Below are positions 9,160 to 18,814 of a stretch of DNA of 24,976 bases, piece after piece. Under the pieces are notes generated by a model. That model saw only the letters and a program-made list of their open reading frames with translations. It did no database searches and was not told the origin of the DNA. Every line of letters begins with the position of its first letter. Position 1 is the first letter of the stretch. The position numbers and the translations under genes were made by a program. Source of the stretch: Sphaeroforma sirkka (lineage: Eukaryota; Opisthokonta; Ichthyosporea; Ichthyophonida); NCBI GenBank assembly GCA_001586965.3, contig LUCW03002043.1:1-24976 (forward strand). The letters run 5' to 3'.

Positions 9160-9279
9160 GCCTACGGCCATATCCAGTCATAAAAAAATACCCGGTCCCG
9201 TCCGATCCGGAAGTCAAACTGCTGCGAGCGTGGTCAGTACTGCGGTGGGGACCACGCGGGAATACTACGTGCCGTAGGC
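9160..9279 (+). rRNA. 5S ribosomal RNA gene, unit B
   Basis: A 120-base 5S rRNA gene for the large ribosomal subunit, read by RNA polymerase III. The first nine bases GCCTACGGC (9160-9168) pair perfectly with the last nine GCCGTAGGC (9271-9279), forming helix I. Conserved blocks follow in order: CCCGGTCCCGTCCGATC, GGAAGTCAAACTGCT (box A region, about 9209-9223), GGTCAGTACT, and GCGGTGGGGACCACGCGGGA (box C region), then AATACTACG. T-runs after 9282 serve as terminator. Compared with C it lacks one C in GATCCCGG and has an altered A-rich stretch (9180-9189) in helix II/loop B. So it may be functional or a mildly damaged copy. It runs opposite to the flanking retroelements. Confidence 0.93.
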
Positions 9280-9312
9280 AAATTTTGTTTTTTGTTTTTA
9301 TATTTTTGTATT
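9280..9312 (+). terminator. Pol III terminator of 5S gene, unit B
   Basis: TTTT, TTTTTT and TTTTT runs begin four bases after the gene end, the usual RNA polymerase III stop signal. Confidence 0.75.
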
Positions 9313-10071
<759 letters not shown>

Positions 10072-10400
10072 GGGTTTTAGGTTCTCTGTGTGCCATCTGC
10101 AAACTCCGTTGTATAGTAAGTCATGTCCTCATGTTTGTACTTCCCAAGAATTTTCTTGAACACATAAGACATAAGAGATGTAGTAACTCTACGTGTGCGA
10201 CGAAGGATGATTTCTGTCGTCGGAATTCGATGTGACCCGATATTAAGAGCACTTGAACCGTCTACTTTGTTTACTTCGTATGTTCTGCTCTTCTTATCGG
10301 CCACTGATACCTTGAATGGTCCAATGTATTTAGGCCTATGCACAGTCGTGTCAGAGTTGCGAGTCGTGATGTTGACTATATCGCCCACCTCAAACTCGAC
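10072..10400 (-). pseudogene. Fragment Y integrase C-terminal tail, unit B
   Basis: The minus-strand frame 10388-10077 starts in the integrase C-terminal domain, with EFEVGDIVNI just upstream, then YIGPFKVS (the GPY/F module typical of Ty3/Gypsy integrases), RTYEVNKVDG and HRIPT, and ends in DGTQRT before a stop. It helps bind DNA or target chromatin. In X the corresponding tail stops soon after HRIPT, so Y keeps about 35 more residues. The domain is cut from the core by the insertion T1 at 10401-10417. A degenerate telomere-like GGGTTTTAGG lies right at the stop (10072-10081). Confidence 0.85.
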
Positions 10401-10417
10401 TCTAAAACCCTAAAACA
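10401..10417 (+). repeat. Telomere-like insertion T1, unit B
   Basis: TCTAAAACCCTAAAACA, a 17-base insertion. On the minus strand the frame reads RWKDSKEI before it and VEFEVGD after it. The paralogous frame in X reads RWNNTKNI directly followed by VQFKVGD, so nothing else was gained or lost at this site. Confidence 0.85.
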
Positions 10418-11050
10418 TATCTCCTTCGAATCCTTCCATCGCTTCTGTCTCTTCTTGAGTGCGATGTCCTTATCTCTCTCAAGCAAAGAAAAGACGACAT
10501 TTCTGGTACGACGCATCTTCACTAAACATGGTAAAACATGGTCTTCCTGAGAATCCTTGTTGAAAGGTACTTGTAATTCACTTTAACGGCCCCTGAAATA
10601 GTGAGCGGGTGTTGTACCAGTGACTAAATCCGGTGTCTTGTTCATTTGTGTCTGTACCCAATTAGTTGAGTATGGCCACATGCCAGCATTGTCTAGCAAG
10701 GCTCCACGCTTGAATTCCTTCACCTTTCTGTGTCGTACCTCATTCGCACCTTGTGTCCGAGGCTTAAAAGATACGCCCATCTTGTGACATGATCCCGCAA
10801 CGAGTAAGAGTGTCGTCAGGATATCTCCTGTAAACTCACTAACGTTGTAGGTACATACAATAGCTGGCCAGCCAAAATCTGCGAAACACTTATATATGCA
10901 CTCAGCCACAGTGGGTGTTGATTTGTCTTTCAGAGGATATAGAATGTTACATCGTGAAGCAACTTCAAACACGTGACAGACATACTTATCTTTCGTGTGT
11001 TCGGACGTGGGTAGCTCAATCAAATCAATGATAACCCTGCGTCACAACTC
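10418..11050 (-). pseudogene. Fragment Y integrase core, unit B
   Basis: The minus-strand frame 11023-10583 (146 codons) is an RNase-H-fold integrase core that would insert element cDNA into the host genome. The first catalytic Asp lies in IIDLIELP near 11030. At the second position the sequence is IVCTYNVSEF where X has the usual SDNGSEF, so Asp is replaced by Tyr and Gly by Val. The Glu of TQGANEVRHRK is kept at the normal 35-residue spacing. It is therefore catalytically dead although its frame is open. It ends in AHYFRGR, followed by about 180 bases of decayed sequence up to T1. Confidence 0.88.
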
Positions 11051-11590
11051 GTCTTCTGATACAATCTTTAATGGGGCATATCCATAGCGCTTGATCCGGC
11101 TATCTTCGCAGTCGTTGCATTTGTGATGCACCTGAGATATATATTGCCTAAGCTTTGGGTGTATAATTGCTCTTGCAATCTTTCTCAGTCATAACCTTAT
11201 CCACGTGTTTAAGCGCATAATTTTGCCTTAACCACTTCAGAATGTCGTCCTCCGATGAACTCGCTGAGTCAATGTCTGGAGGTTAGGATTCCGCTACTAC
11301 ATCACTGGGACTTGAAGATTCGTCTGGTCTCATCTCGCCTGAAAGATCGGCCGTGTGAATTCTACTAATGTACTCCTTGTCCATGGGTTGAGTAGCATGG
11401 TGGTGGTATACATCTGGAAAATCGTCCCTGTCAGAACGTATCTCCTTGTAGAATGCTTTCGCTAGTGACTTGTTCCTCTTTGTTACTGTAGGATTAGATT
11501 GTACCTCGGTAACGCATACTGCAGTTTCGTGTGTCGTCTCAGCCTCTCGTTGAAACTTAGGTGTCAAGAATCTTGGATTCTTCAACCTTA
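11051..11590 (-). pseudogene. Fragment Y integrase N-terminal part, unit B
   Basis: The open frame 11585-11283 (100 codons, ending SSPSDVVAES) is the charged linker that joins the Dam-like domain to integrase; RNKSLAKAFYKEI aligns with the X linker. After it, 11280-11050 holds a decayed zinc-binding domain: CNDCEDSRIKRYGYAPLK keeps the Cys pair, while the His pair is not clearly readable in the same frame. This domain normally binds one zinc and helps multimerise integrase. Two frame changes occur in it. Confidence 0.75.
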
Positions 11591-11592
11591 CG

Positions 11593-11640
11593 CTTGAAGG
11601 TCTCGCTAAAACCCTAAACTCTAAATCCTTGAAGGTCTCG
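11593..11640 (+). repeat. Telomere-like insertion T2 with flanking duplication, unit B
   Basis: CTTGAAGGTCTCG occurs at 11593-11605 and 11628-11640, flanking 22 bases with CTAAAACCCTAAAC. On the minus strand the duplication repeats ETFK in the same protein region, so this is an insertion with a 13-bp target duplication. C has CCCTTG where B has TCCTTG at the right border. Confidence 0.88.
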
Positions 11641-11789
11641 AACTGTGTTCATTTGGATGTTCCAACTGGACCTATTCGACATATGATTGTATATCGCCAA
11701 GGCATCTTCTGACCTGCACGGGTACCCTGGTAGAGAAAGTATCTACCTCTCTATCCACATATATGGGCTCACATTGTATCATCGATATC

Positions 11790-12065
11790 AACTGTGGGAG
11801 CTATTTATCTGAATGTCTTACGGGACAACACAACGTGATGGTAGCATCTTGTATATGTACATAATTAGCAACTGTGATATCAACAACCACGGTGGATTCG
11901 CCCATGCGTTCTCATCTGTTAAGTCGATTTGAAACTCATCACCTTCTGGATGTTTCAGAGTCCGGTATCGCAGCAGCTGCGCATTATGATGTGCTGCAAA
12001 CATGTCAAGGGTATTAGGGTTTTATAAAACCCTAAAACCCTGTTGTCGCAATCTTAAACCATCTA
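11790..12065 (-). pseudogene. Fragment Y Dam-methyltransferase-like domain, unit B
   Basis: The minus-strand frame from 12003 reads DMFAAHHNAQ, then RYRTLKHPEGDEF, then DENAWANPPWLLI (NPPW at 11898-11887). The order D-x-FAA-x3-NA, a Tyr, an acidic patch, then W-x-NPP followed by a helix is that of the phage-type DNA adenine methylase family (Dam, PF05869), whose motif IV is (D/N)PP(Y/F/W). Such a domain is known from DIRS retroelements between RNase H and the tyrosine recombinase; here integrase follows. Insertion T3 breaks the N-terminal part, so this copy is inactive. The family call rests on motif order, not on a search. Confidence 0.6.
12009..12040. repeat. Telomere-like palindrome T3, unit B
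   Basis: The left arm GGGTATTAGGGTTTTA (12009-12024) and right arm TAAAACCCTAAAACCC (12025-12040) are reverse complements with one mismatch and no loop. G-rich motif followed by C-rich motif is the arrangement of a head-to-head telomere fusion. It replaces about five codons of the Dam-like domain when compared with X. Confidence 0.88.
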
Positions 12066-12600
12066 GAAATTGGCCATCCAATCCGTAGCTAGTAACTCTC
12101 GGCCCATTTTGTTGAAGTACGGTACAAAGCGTGACAGCATATCCGATAAGTGAGTATGCATCCCCGGTATGTGTGATGCTAAATGGAAAATTTGCATTCG
12201 TATCGTGCCATCGACTGACCAATTGTGAGTTGGGGTTCTAAAATCCCCAGTCCTTAAAATGAGTGAGTGCAGTCACAATAGCCAACAGCTCTTGTTGCAC
12301 CGTCGGGTAGTTGATTTGTGACGAGTCCATAGCCCTGCTAAAGAACTGCACGTATCTCGGTTTCCCGTCAATCATTTGATACAGAACGCCTCCTAACGCC
12401 ATGTCGGATGCGTCTGTAGCCACCATGAATGGTACTCCATGTTTCGGTGGCTGGACTACTGGAGCCCACTGAACCACTGTTTTGAGCTGCTAAAAGGCAT
12501 CATCACATTCTTTAACCCACAACGCTGCCAATCTAGCCTTGTGACATTGTAAATGTTCGAAAGGCATAAGTGTAAACTTCGATGGAAATTACTAGGTTTC
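12066..12600 (-). pseudogene. Fragment Y RT connection and RNase H, unit B
   Basis: Y begins abruptly near 12590 in the RT connection (LMPFEHLQCHKARLAALW, then ECDDAF and an in-frame TAG near 12491). RNase H follows at 12477-12238: VATDASDMALGGVLYQ with the first catalytic Asp, YPTVQQELLAIVTAL with the Glu. After a break, the C-terminal part (RWHDTNANFPFSITHT) lies at 12222-12170, where X reads ITHIPGIHN; the PG-x2-N part is damaged. The upstream RT, protease and Gag are absent, so Y is 5'-truncated. It is a close relative of X, with roughly two thirds of residues identical over the first part. Confidence 0.85.
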
Positions 12601-14225
12601 AAACTATATTAAACTAAAATACAATTTAGTCAGTTAGGATTTAGCAGGGTTTTAGCAAAATCGGTAGGGATACGGTGAGTGCCTAAATTAGTTGCGCTAG
12701 TACCATCAATGTTATTCACTTCGTAAGTATCACTCTTCTCATCATGGTAGGAAATAACAAAAGGTCCTATCGTCTTAGAAGAGAGTTCGGTAACGTTGGC
12801 GTTTCGATTTATAATGTTAACGTAATCGCCGACTTTGAACTGAACAATGTTCTTAGTGTTATTCCATCGGTCATACGCTTTAAGTAGGACACGATTCTTG
12901 TGCTCGAGTAAACAGGGGTAAACAACGTTCTGCATATGCTCAATCTTTTGTAGCCACGGGGTAACGTGTTTCTCGGGCGCAGTTTTATCAAACGTTGCTT
13001 GTAATTCACTATAGCGGCCAAAGAAATAGTGAGTGAAGGGAGTGTTCCAGTTTGAGGATTCATGCAGTTATTCATTTGAGTCTGAACCCATTTCAAATGA
13101 TAAGGCCACATATCCTCAACGTCGTCTAGTGCGGTACGCAAGAGTTTCTTAAGTTCTCTATGACGTGTCTCATTTGCACCCTGCGTTTGAGGTTTGTAAG
13201 GAACACCACGCCTATGGGTCATGCCTGATACGAGTATAAGTGCCTCCATTACGTCGGTACAAAACTCACTACCGTTATCAGAACATAGTACTCGGGGAAA
13301 CCGAAGTCATTAAAGACGTGATAGCATAATTCTGCCACTGTTTGTGGACGTTTGTTCGGTATTGCATAAAGCAAGCTATAGCCCGAAGCCACACATAAGA
13401 AATGACAGATATATACATCGCCAGTATGCTTGGATCGCGGGAGTTTAACCAAATCGACTAAGACTCGGCGCATCGGTTGGTCTTCTGTCACACTTTTAGG
13501 GGTGCCCAACCGTATCGCTTGATCTGGTTCTTTTCACAATCAGTACAGCGTCGGTATACTTCACGTATGGTTTCTTTCAGCGCCGGGTGATCAAGCCCTG
13601 CACGAATAGCCATTTTATAAGTATGCTCATATGCTCGATGCGTTAAATTATGTATAATTTTAACTCTACTTTCGAGCTCCTCTAAGTCAGTCAGATTCTG
13701 TGTAACGCTGGCTGGATGAACCATAGTCCTGTTGAAAAGGGCAACCTCAGTATCAGGAGGGTAGACTCCTGAGATACATAATTGACAACATTGGATTGTT
13801 GAAGTATCTTCTTCAGTTGTTTCGCAACTCCTGGCTGTTCTTTAAGCAGCGCTTTAAGTAGTCGAGTGCGAGCTTCAGGTTCTCTTAGAGTTTTGAGTCT
13901 TTGATCCATGGCCTTAGCTAGTTCCATGTTTTTTTTACGATCTAATGCCGTTTCAATCGGCATTACCTCGACTGCAATCTTGTTGGGTGCATGTGTTGTA
14001 CGAGTCTTGAGCTTTTGTTCAAACTCTTTAGACTCCTCTAGTTTAGCTAAGAATTCGGTTGAGGGTTTCCACTTAGTGGTACCTGCAGGACCGATGCGAC
14101 AAACAATGGTGTGTTTCCAAGGTGTCTTCTTAATAGAATAGGATCCCTGATACAAAAAACGTGTCGGTTTCACGGTCGACATAAATAGGTTCGTCTTGAA
14201 TCATATTAATTAAATCACGTATCCA
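12601..14225 (-). pseudogene. Element X integrase, duplicated fragment in unit B
   Basis: Minus strand, from right to left: a linker beginning STVKPTRFLYQGSYSIKK (14182-13740, frame intact here thanks to a T8 run at 13929-13936), the zinc-binding domain with HNLTH and CTDCEKNQIKRYGWAP (13724-13510), the core with VLVDLVKLP (first Asp, near 13455) up to a frameshift at about 13292, then SDNGSEF (second Asp) and GANETRHREL (Glu, 35 residues on), a further shift near 13030, and the C-terminal tail with IGPFVIS and HRIPTDF to a stop near 12630. All three catalytic residues are present. It ends at the unit border, so no upstream pol exists in this copy. Confidence 0.9.
12633..12656 (+). repeat. 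Degenerate telomere-like run at X/Y junction, unit B
   Basis: GTTAGGATTTAGCAGGGTTT resembles a decayed TTTAGGG array and lies exactly where the truncated X integrase meets the 5'-truncated Y. The coding sequence of X leaves its normal course right here, after HRIPT. The same run occurs at about 18815-18838. The match is imperfect, so this is weaker than T1 to T3. Confidence 0.4.
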
Positions 14226-14232
14226 CGTGGGC

Positions 14233-15355
14233 ACCTCTCATTCCTATCAAGCCATGTTCGTTCTGATTCAATCGTTGGAGAGTGATGTCAGCCTCCATTG
14301 AACTAATCCAAACTCTCTTACACATCAACGGCCGTCTGATCCTGACGAATTATGCTACGGAACTAACACATAAATCTATTGATACTGAAACTTATACTCT
14401 AGAACACTACTACATATACTAGCACGATAATACAGTAGGTCAATTTTAGTAAAGTGACCGTTCTCCTGTACCGTATTTTGTTGTTCTTTATATTTCTGTA
14501 TATACACAGTGTAAGGCGCCCCAGCCCCAGGAGTACCGAACTACACAAACAAGTTTCCTCCAGCAGGATGGACGACGTGAGAAAAGCGATGTGTGTGGCG
14601 TTTACCGTGACCAGATCTGTGACCCATTGGAAAGTGGAGAAGGGACTTCCCTCAATAGCGAAAATATTCACACGCTTCTAAAACCCGCAGGGACCGAAGG
14701 CGTATAGTCATAGGGGTAATATATTTGTTCATATTCAGACATTTGGGCCTATTGATTATTTATACAGGGTCTTTGATGGGCCTATTGTATAGTCATAGGG
14801 GTAATTTATTTGTTCATATTCAGACATTCGGGCCTATTTATTACTTATGTAGGGTATTTGATGGGCCTACTGATTATTTCTATGGTCTTTGATGGGCCTA
14901 TTGGTTTCTTATATAGGGTCTTTGATGGGCCTATTGGTTTCTTATATAGGGTCTTTGATGGGCAAAAATCTCCTATTCAAGCCCGGTCGCGTACATTTTT
15001 TTTTGGCGAAGACAAAAATCGGTGATAATGTCGACAGAGACTTTTAGAAAAGCCTACGCTTCAGTAATAAAGTTATTTTTTTAATTTTTAAATGAGAATA
15101 AAAAATGCCTCCAGAAGGCCCCAGAAAATAGTGAACCCCCCCCCCCCAAAAGGGTGTAAGGGTATCCGAATAGCGAATCCACCCACCACCCGCTGCCCAT
15201 GCTAAGGTGCGATGCCTGTTTAGGCCGAAAAGTGCTGAAATATGCAAATTTATAGATTTCAAGCCATAGACTCCTTAAAATAGAAAACCCCTTGTTTTAT
15301 TTTAGGAGGCTATGTTCATTGTTCAAGCACCTAATTTTTTTTTTTTGTTAAAATA
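14233..15355. other. Unit C left spacer
   Basis: Near-identical to 8003-9121: duplicated block (14702 and 14787 starts), minisatellite, octamer ATGCAAAT, hairpin near 15270-15310. A C-run of about 14 bases at 15137 onward is much longer than the four C bases in A and B. No gene is seen. Confidence 0.7.
14742..14962 (+). repeat. Minisatellite, unit C
   Basis: Same number and order of about 32-base TTTGATGGGCCTATTG units as in B; the last two units are identical to each other here. Confidence 0.85.
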
Positions 15356-15387
15356 AATATATATACTGAATATGAACACTAGATTTC
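15350..15387 (+). promoter_or_regulatory. TATA-like upstream element of 5S gene, unit C
   Basis: AAATATATATAC at the same distance before the 5S start as in unit B. The call rests on position and conservation. Confidence 0.5.
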
Positions 15388-15508
15388 GCCTACGGCCATA
15401 TCCAGCAAAAAAAAAAATACCCGGTCCCGTCCGATCCCGGAAGTCAAACTGCTGCGAGCGTGGTCAGTACTGCGCGGGGGGACCACGGGAATACTACGTG
15501 CCGTAGGC
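15388..15508 (+). rRNA. 5S ribosomal RNA gene, unit C
   Basis: A 121-base plus-strand 5S rRNA gene. The terminal helix GCCTACGGC / GCCGTAGGC is perfect, and GGTCCCGTCCGATCCCGG, AAGTCAAACTGCTGCGAGCG and GGTCAGTACTGCG are intact. Differences from B: an A11 run in helix II/loop B, a full CCC in GATCCCGG, and CGCGGGGGGACCACGGGAAT where B has CGGTGGGGACCACGCGGG. So box C is damaged in this copy while box A is better than in B. T-runs after the gene (15514 on) give a Pol III stop. It could be a functional gene with consensus errors or an early pseudogene. Confidence 0.9.
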
Positions 15509-15536
15509 AAATTTTGTTTTTTTTTTTTATATTTTT
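15509..15536 (+). terminator. Pol III terminator of 5S gene, unit C
   Basis: TTTT followed by a long uninterrupted T run just after the gene end, longer than in B. Confidence 0.75.
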
Positions 15537-16320
<784 letters not shown>

Positions 16321-16648
16321 GTTTAGGTTCTCTGTGTGCCATCTGCAAACTCCGTTGTATAGTAAGTCATGTCCTCATGTTTGTACTTCCCAAGAATTTT
16401 CTTGAACACATAAGACATAAGAGATGTAGTAACTCTACGTGTGCGACGAAGGATGATTTCTGTCGTCGGAATTCGATGTGACCCGATATTAAGAGCACTT
16501 GAACCGTCTACTTTGTTTACTTCGTATGTTCTGCTCTTCTTATCGGCCACTGATACCTTGAATGGTCCAATGTATTTAGCCCTATATGCACAGTCGTGTC
16601 AGAGTTGCGAGTCGTGATGTTGACTATATCGCCCACCTCAAACTCGAC
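16321..16648 (-). pseudogene. Fragment Y integrase C-terminal tail, unit C
   Basis: Same as the B copy: VADKKSRTYEVNKV and HRIPT, ending in DGTQRT. An extra AT pair near 16583 moves the GPF segment out of frame relative to B. The frame border with T1 follows at 16649. Confidence 0.82.
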
Positions 16649-16665
16649 TCTAAAACCCTAAAACA
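16649..16665 (+). repeat. Telomere-like insertion T1, unit C
   Basis: The same 17 bases as in B, at the same codon position. Confidence 0.85.
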
Positions 16666-17290
16666 TATCTCCTTCGAATCCTTCCATCGCTTCTGTCTCT
16701 TCTTGAGTGCGATGTCCTTATCTCTCTCAAGCAAGAAAAGACGACATTTCTGGTACGACGCATCTTCACTAAACATGGTAAAACATGGTCTTCCTGAGAA
16801 TCCTTGTTGAAAGGTACTTGTAATTCACTTTAACGGCCCCTGAAATAGTGAGCGGGTGTTGTACCAGTGACTAAATCCGGTGTCTTGTTCATTTGTGTCT
16901 GTACCCAATTAGTTGAGTATGGCCACATGCCAGCATTGTCTAGCAAGGCTCCACGCTTGAATTCCTTCACCTTTCTGTGTCGTACCTCATTCGCACCTTG
17001 TGTCCGAGGCTTAAAAGATACGCCCATCTTGTGACATGATCCCGCAACGAGTAAGAGTGTCGTCAGGATATCTCCTGTAAACTCACTAACGTTGTAGGTA
17101 CATACAATAGCTGGCCAGCCAAAATCTGCGAAACACTTATATATGCACTCAGCCACAGTGGGTGTTGATTTGTCTTTCAGAGGATATAGAATGTTACATC
17201 GTGAAGCAACTTCAAACACGTGACAGACATACTTTATCTTTCGTGTGTTCGGACGTGGGTAGCTCAATCAAATCAATGATAACCCTGCGT
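16666..17290 (-). pseudogene. Fragment Y integrase core, unit C
   Basis: The frame 17267-16830 is nearly identical to the B copy, again with CTYNVSEF (second catalytic Asp replaced by Tyr) and TQGANEVRHRK (Glu kept). An added T near 17234 shifts the frame at the first few residues. Dead as an enzyme for the same reason as B. Confidence 0.87.
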
Positions 17291-17822
17291 CACAACTCGT
17301 CTTCTGATACAATCTTTAATGGGGCATATCCATAGCGCTTGATCCGGCTATCTTCGCAGTCGTTGCATTTGTGATGCACCTGAGATATATATTGCCTAAG
17401 CTTTGGGTGTATAATTGCTCTTGCAATCTTTCTCAGTCATAACCTTATCCACGTGTTTAAGCGCATAATTTTGCCTTAACCACTTCAGAATGTCGTCCTC
17501 CGATGAACTCGCTGAGTCAATGTCTGGAGGTTAGGATTCCGCTACTACATCACTGGGACTTGAAGATTCGTCTGGTCTCATCTCGCCTGAAAGATCGGCC
17601 GTGTGAATTCTACTAATGTACTCCTTGTCCATGGGTTGAGTAGCATGGTGGTATACATCTGGAAAATCGTCCCTGTCAGAACGTATCTCCTTGTAGAATG
17701 CTTTCGCTAGTGACTTGTTCCTCTTTGTTACTGTAGGATTAGATTGTACCTCGGTAACGCATACTGCAGTTTTGTTGAAACTTAGGTGTCAAGAATGGAA
17801 TCTTGGATTCTTCAACCTTACG
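17291..17822 (-). pseudogene. Fragment Y integrase N-terminal part, unit C
   Basis: Decayed zinc-binding domain (about 17300-17525, CNDCEDSRIKRYG region) and charged linker (to about 17815). In C the linker has lost bases near 17771 (TTTTGTTGAAACTT where B has a run including GTGTGTCGTCTCAGCC), so the 100-codon frame of B is broken here. Confidence 0.75.
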
Positions 17823-17870
17823 CTTGAAGGTCTCGCTAAAACCCTAAACTCTAAACCCTTGAAGGTCTCG
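17823..17870 (+). repeat. Telomere-like insertion T2 with flanking duplication, unit C
   Basis: CTTGAAGGTCTCG at 17823-17835 and 17858-17870 flank CTAAAACCCTAAAC plus TCTAAACC. It keeps the fuller telomere-like form (CTAAACCC) also seen in A. Confidence 0.88.
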
Positions 17871-18024
17871 AACTGTGTTCATTTGGATGTTCCAACTGGA
17901 CCTATTCGACATATGATTGTATATCGCCAAGGCATCTTCTGACCTGCACGGGTACCCTGGTAGAGAAAGTATCTACCTCTCTATCCACATATATGGGCTC
18001 ACATTGTATCATCGATATCAACTG

Positions 18025-18290
18025 TGGGAGCTATTTATCTGAATGTCTTACGGGACAACACAACGTGATGATTAGCATCTTGTATATGTACATAATTAGC
18101 AACTGTGATATCAACAACCACGGTGGATTCGCCCATGCGTTCTCATCTGTTAAGTCGATTTGAAACTCATCACCTTCTGGATGTTTCAGAGTCCGGTATC
18201 GCAGCAGCTGCGCATTATGATGTGCTGATGTCAAGGGTATTAGGGTTTTATAAAACCCACCCTGTTGTCGCAATCTTCATCTAGAATTGC
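18025..18290 (-). pseudogene. Fragment Y Dam-methyltransferase-like domain, unit C
   Basis: Frame 18273-18031 contains AHHNAQLLRYRTLKHPEGDEF and NAWANPPW (NPPW at 18129-18118), as in B. The DMFAA start is damaged by a small deletion and the T3 palindrome is shortened (18235-18262). Confidence 0.6.
18235..18262. repeat. Telomere-like palindrome T3, unit C
   Basis: GGGTATTAGGGTTTTATAAA followed by ACCCACCC: the same head-to-head motif as in B with about four bases of the right arm lost. Confidence 0.8.
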
Positions 18291-18790
18291 CATCCAATCC
18301 GTAGCTAGTAACTCTCGGCCCATTTGAAACGGTACAAAGCGTGACAGCACCGATAAGTGAGTATGCATCGGTATGTGTGGCTAAATGGAAAATTTGCATT
18401 CGTATCGTGATCGACTGACCAATTGTGAGTTGGGGTAAAATCCCCAGTCCTTAAAATGAGTGAGTGCAGTCACAATAGCCAACAGCTCTTGTTGCACCGT
18501 CGGGTAGTTGATTTGTGACGAGTCCATAGCCCTGCTAAAGAGAACTGCACGTATCTCGGTTTCCCGTCAATCATTTGATACAGAACGCCTCCTAACGCCA
18601 TTCGGATGCGTCTGTAGCCACCATGAATGGTACTCCATGTTTCGGTGGCTGGACTACTGGAGCCCGCTGAACCACTGTTTTGAGCTGCTAAAAAAAGGCA
18701 TCATCACATTTCTTTAACCCACAACGCTGCCAATCTAGCCTTGTGACATCGTATGTAAACTTCGATGGAAATTACTAGGTTTCAAACTAT
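18291..18790 (-). pseudogene. Fragment Y RT connection and RNase H, unit C
   Basis: Same content as 12066-12600 but with a cluster of short deletions between about 18220 and 18440 and near 18598 (the ATGTCGG of B is TTCGG, in the VATDASD region). The RNase H is therefore more broken than in B. The 5' truncation of Y near 18780 is at the same point as in B. Confidence 0.82.
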
Positions 18791-18814
18791 ATTAAACTAA
18801 AATACAATTTAGTC

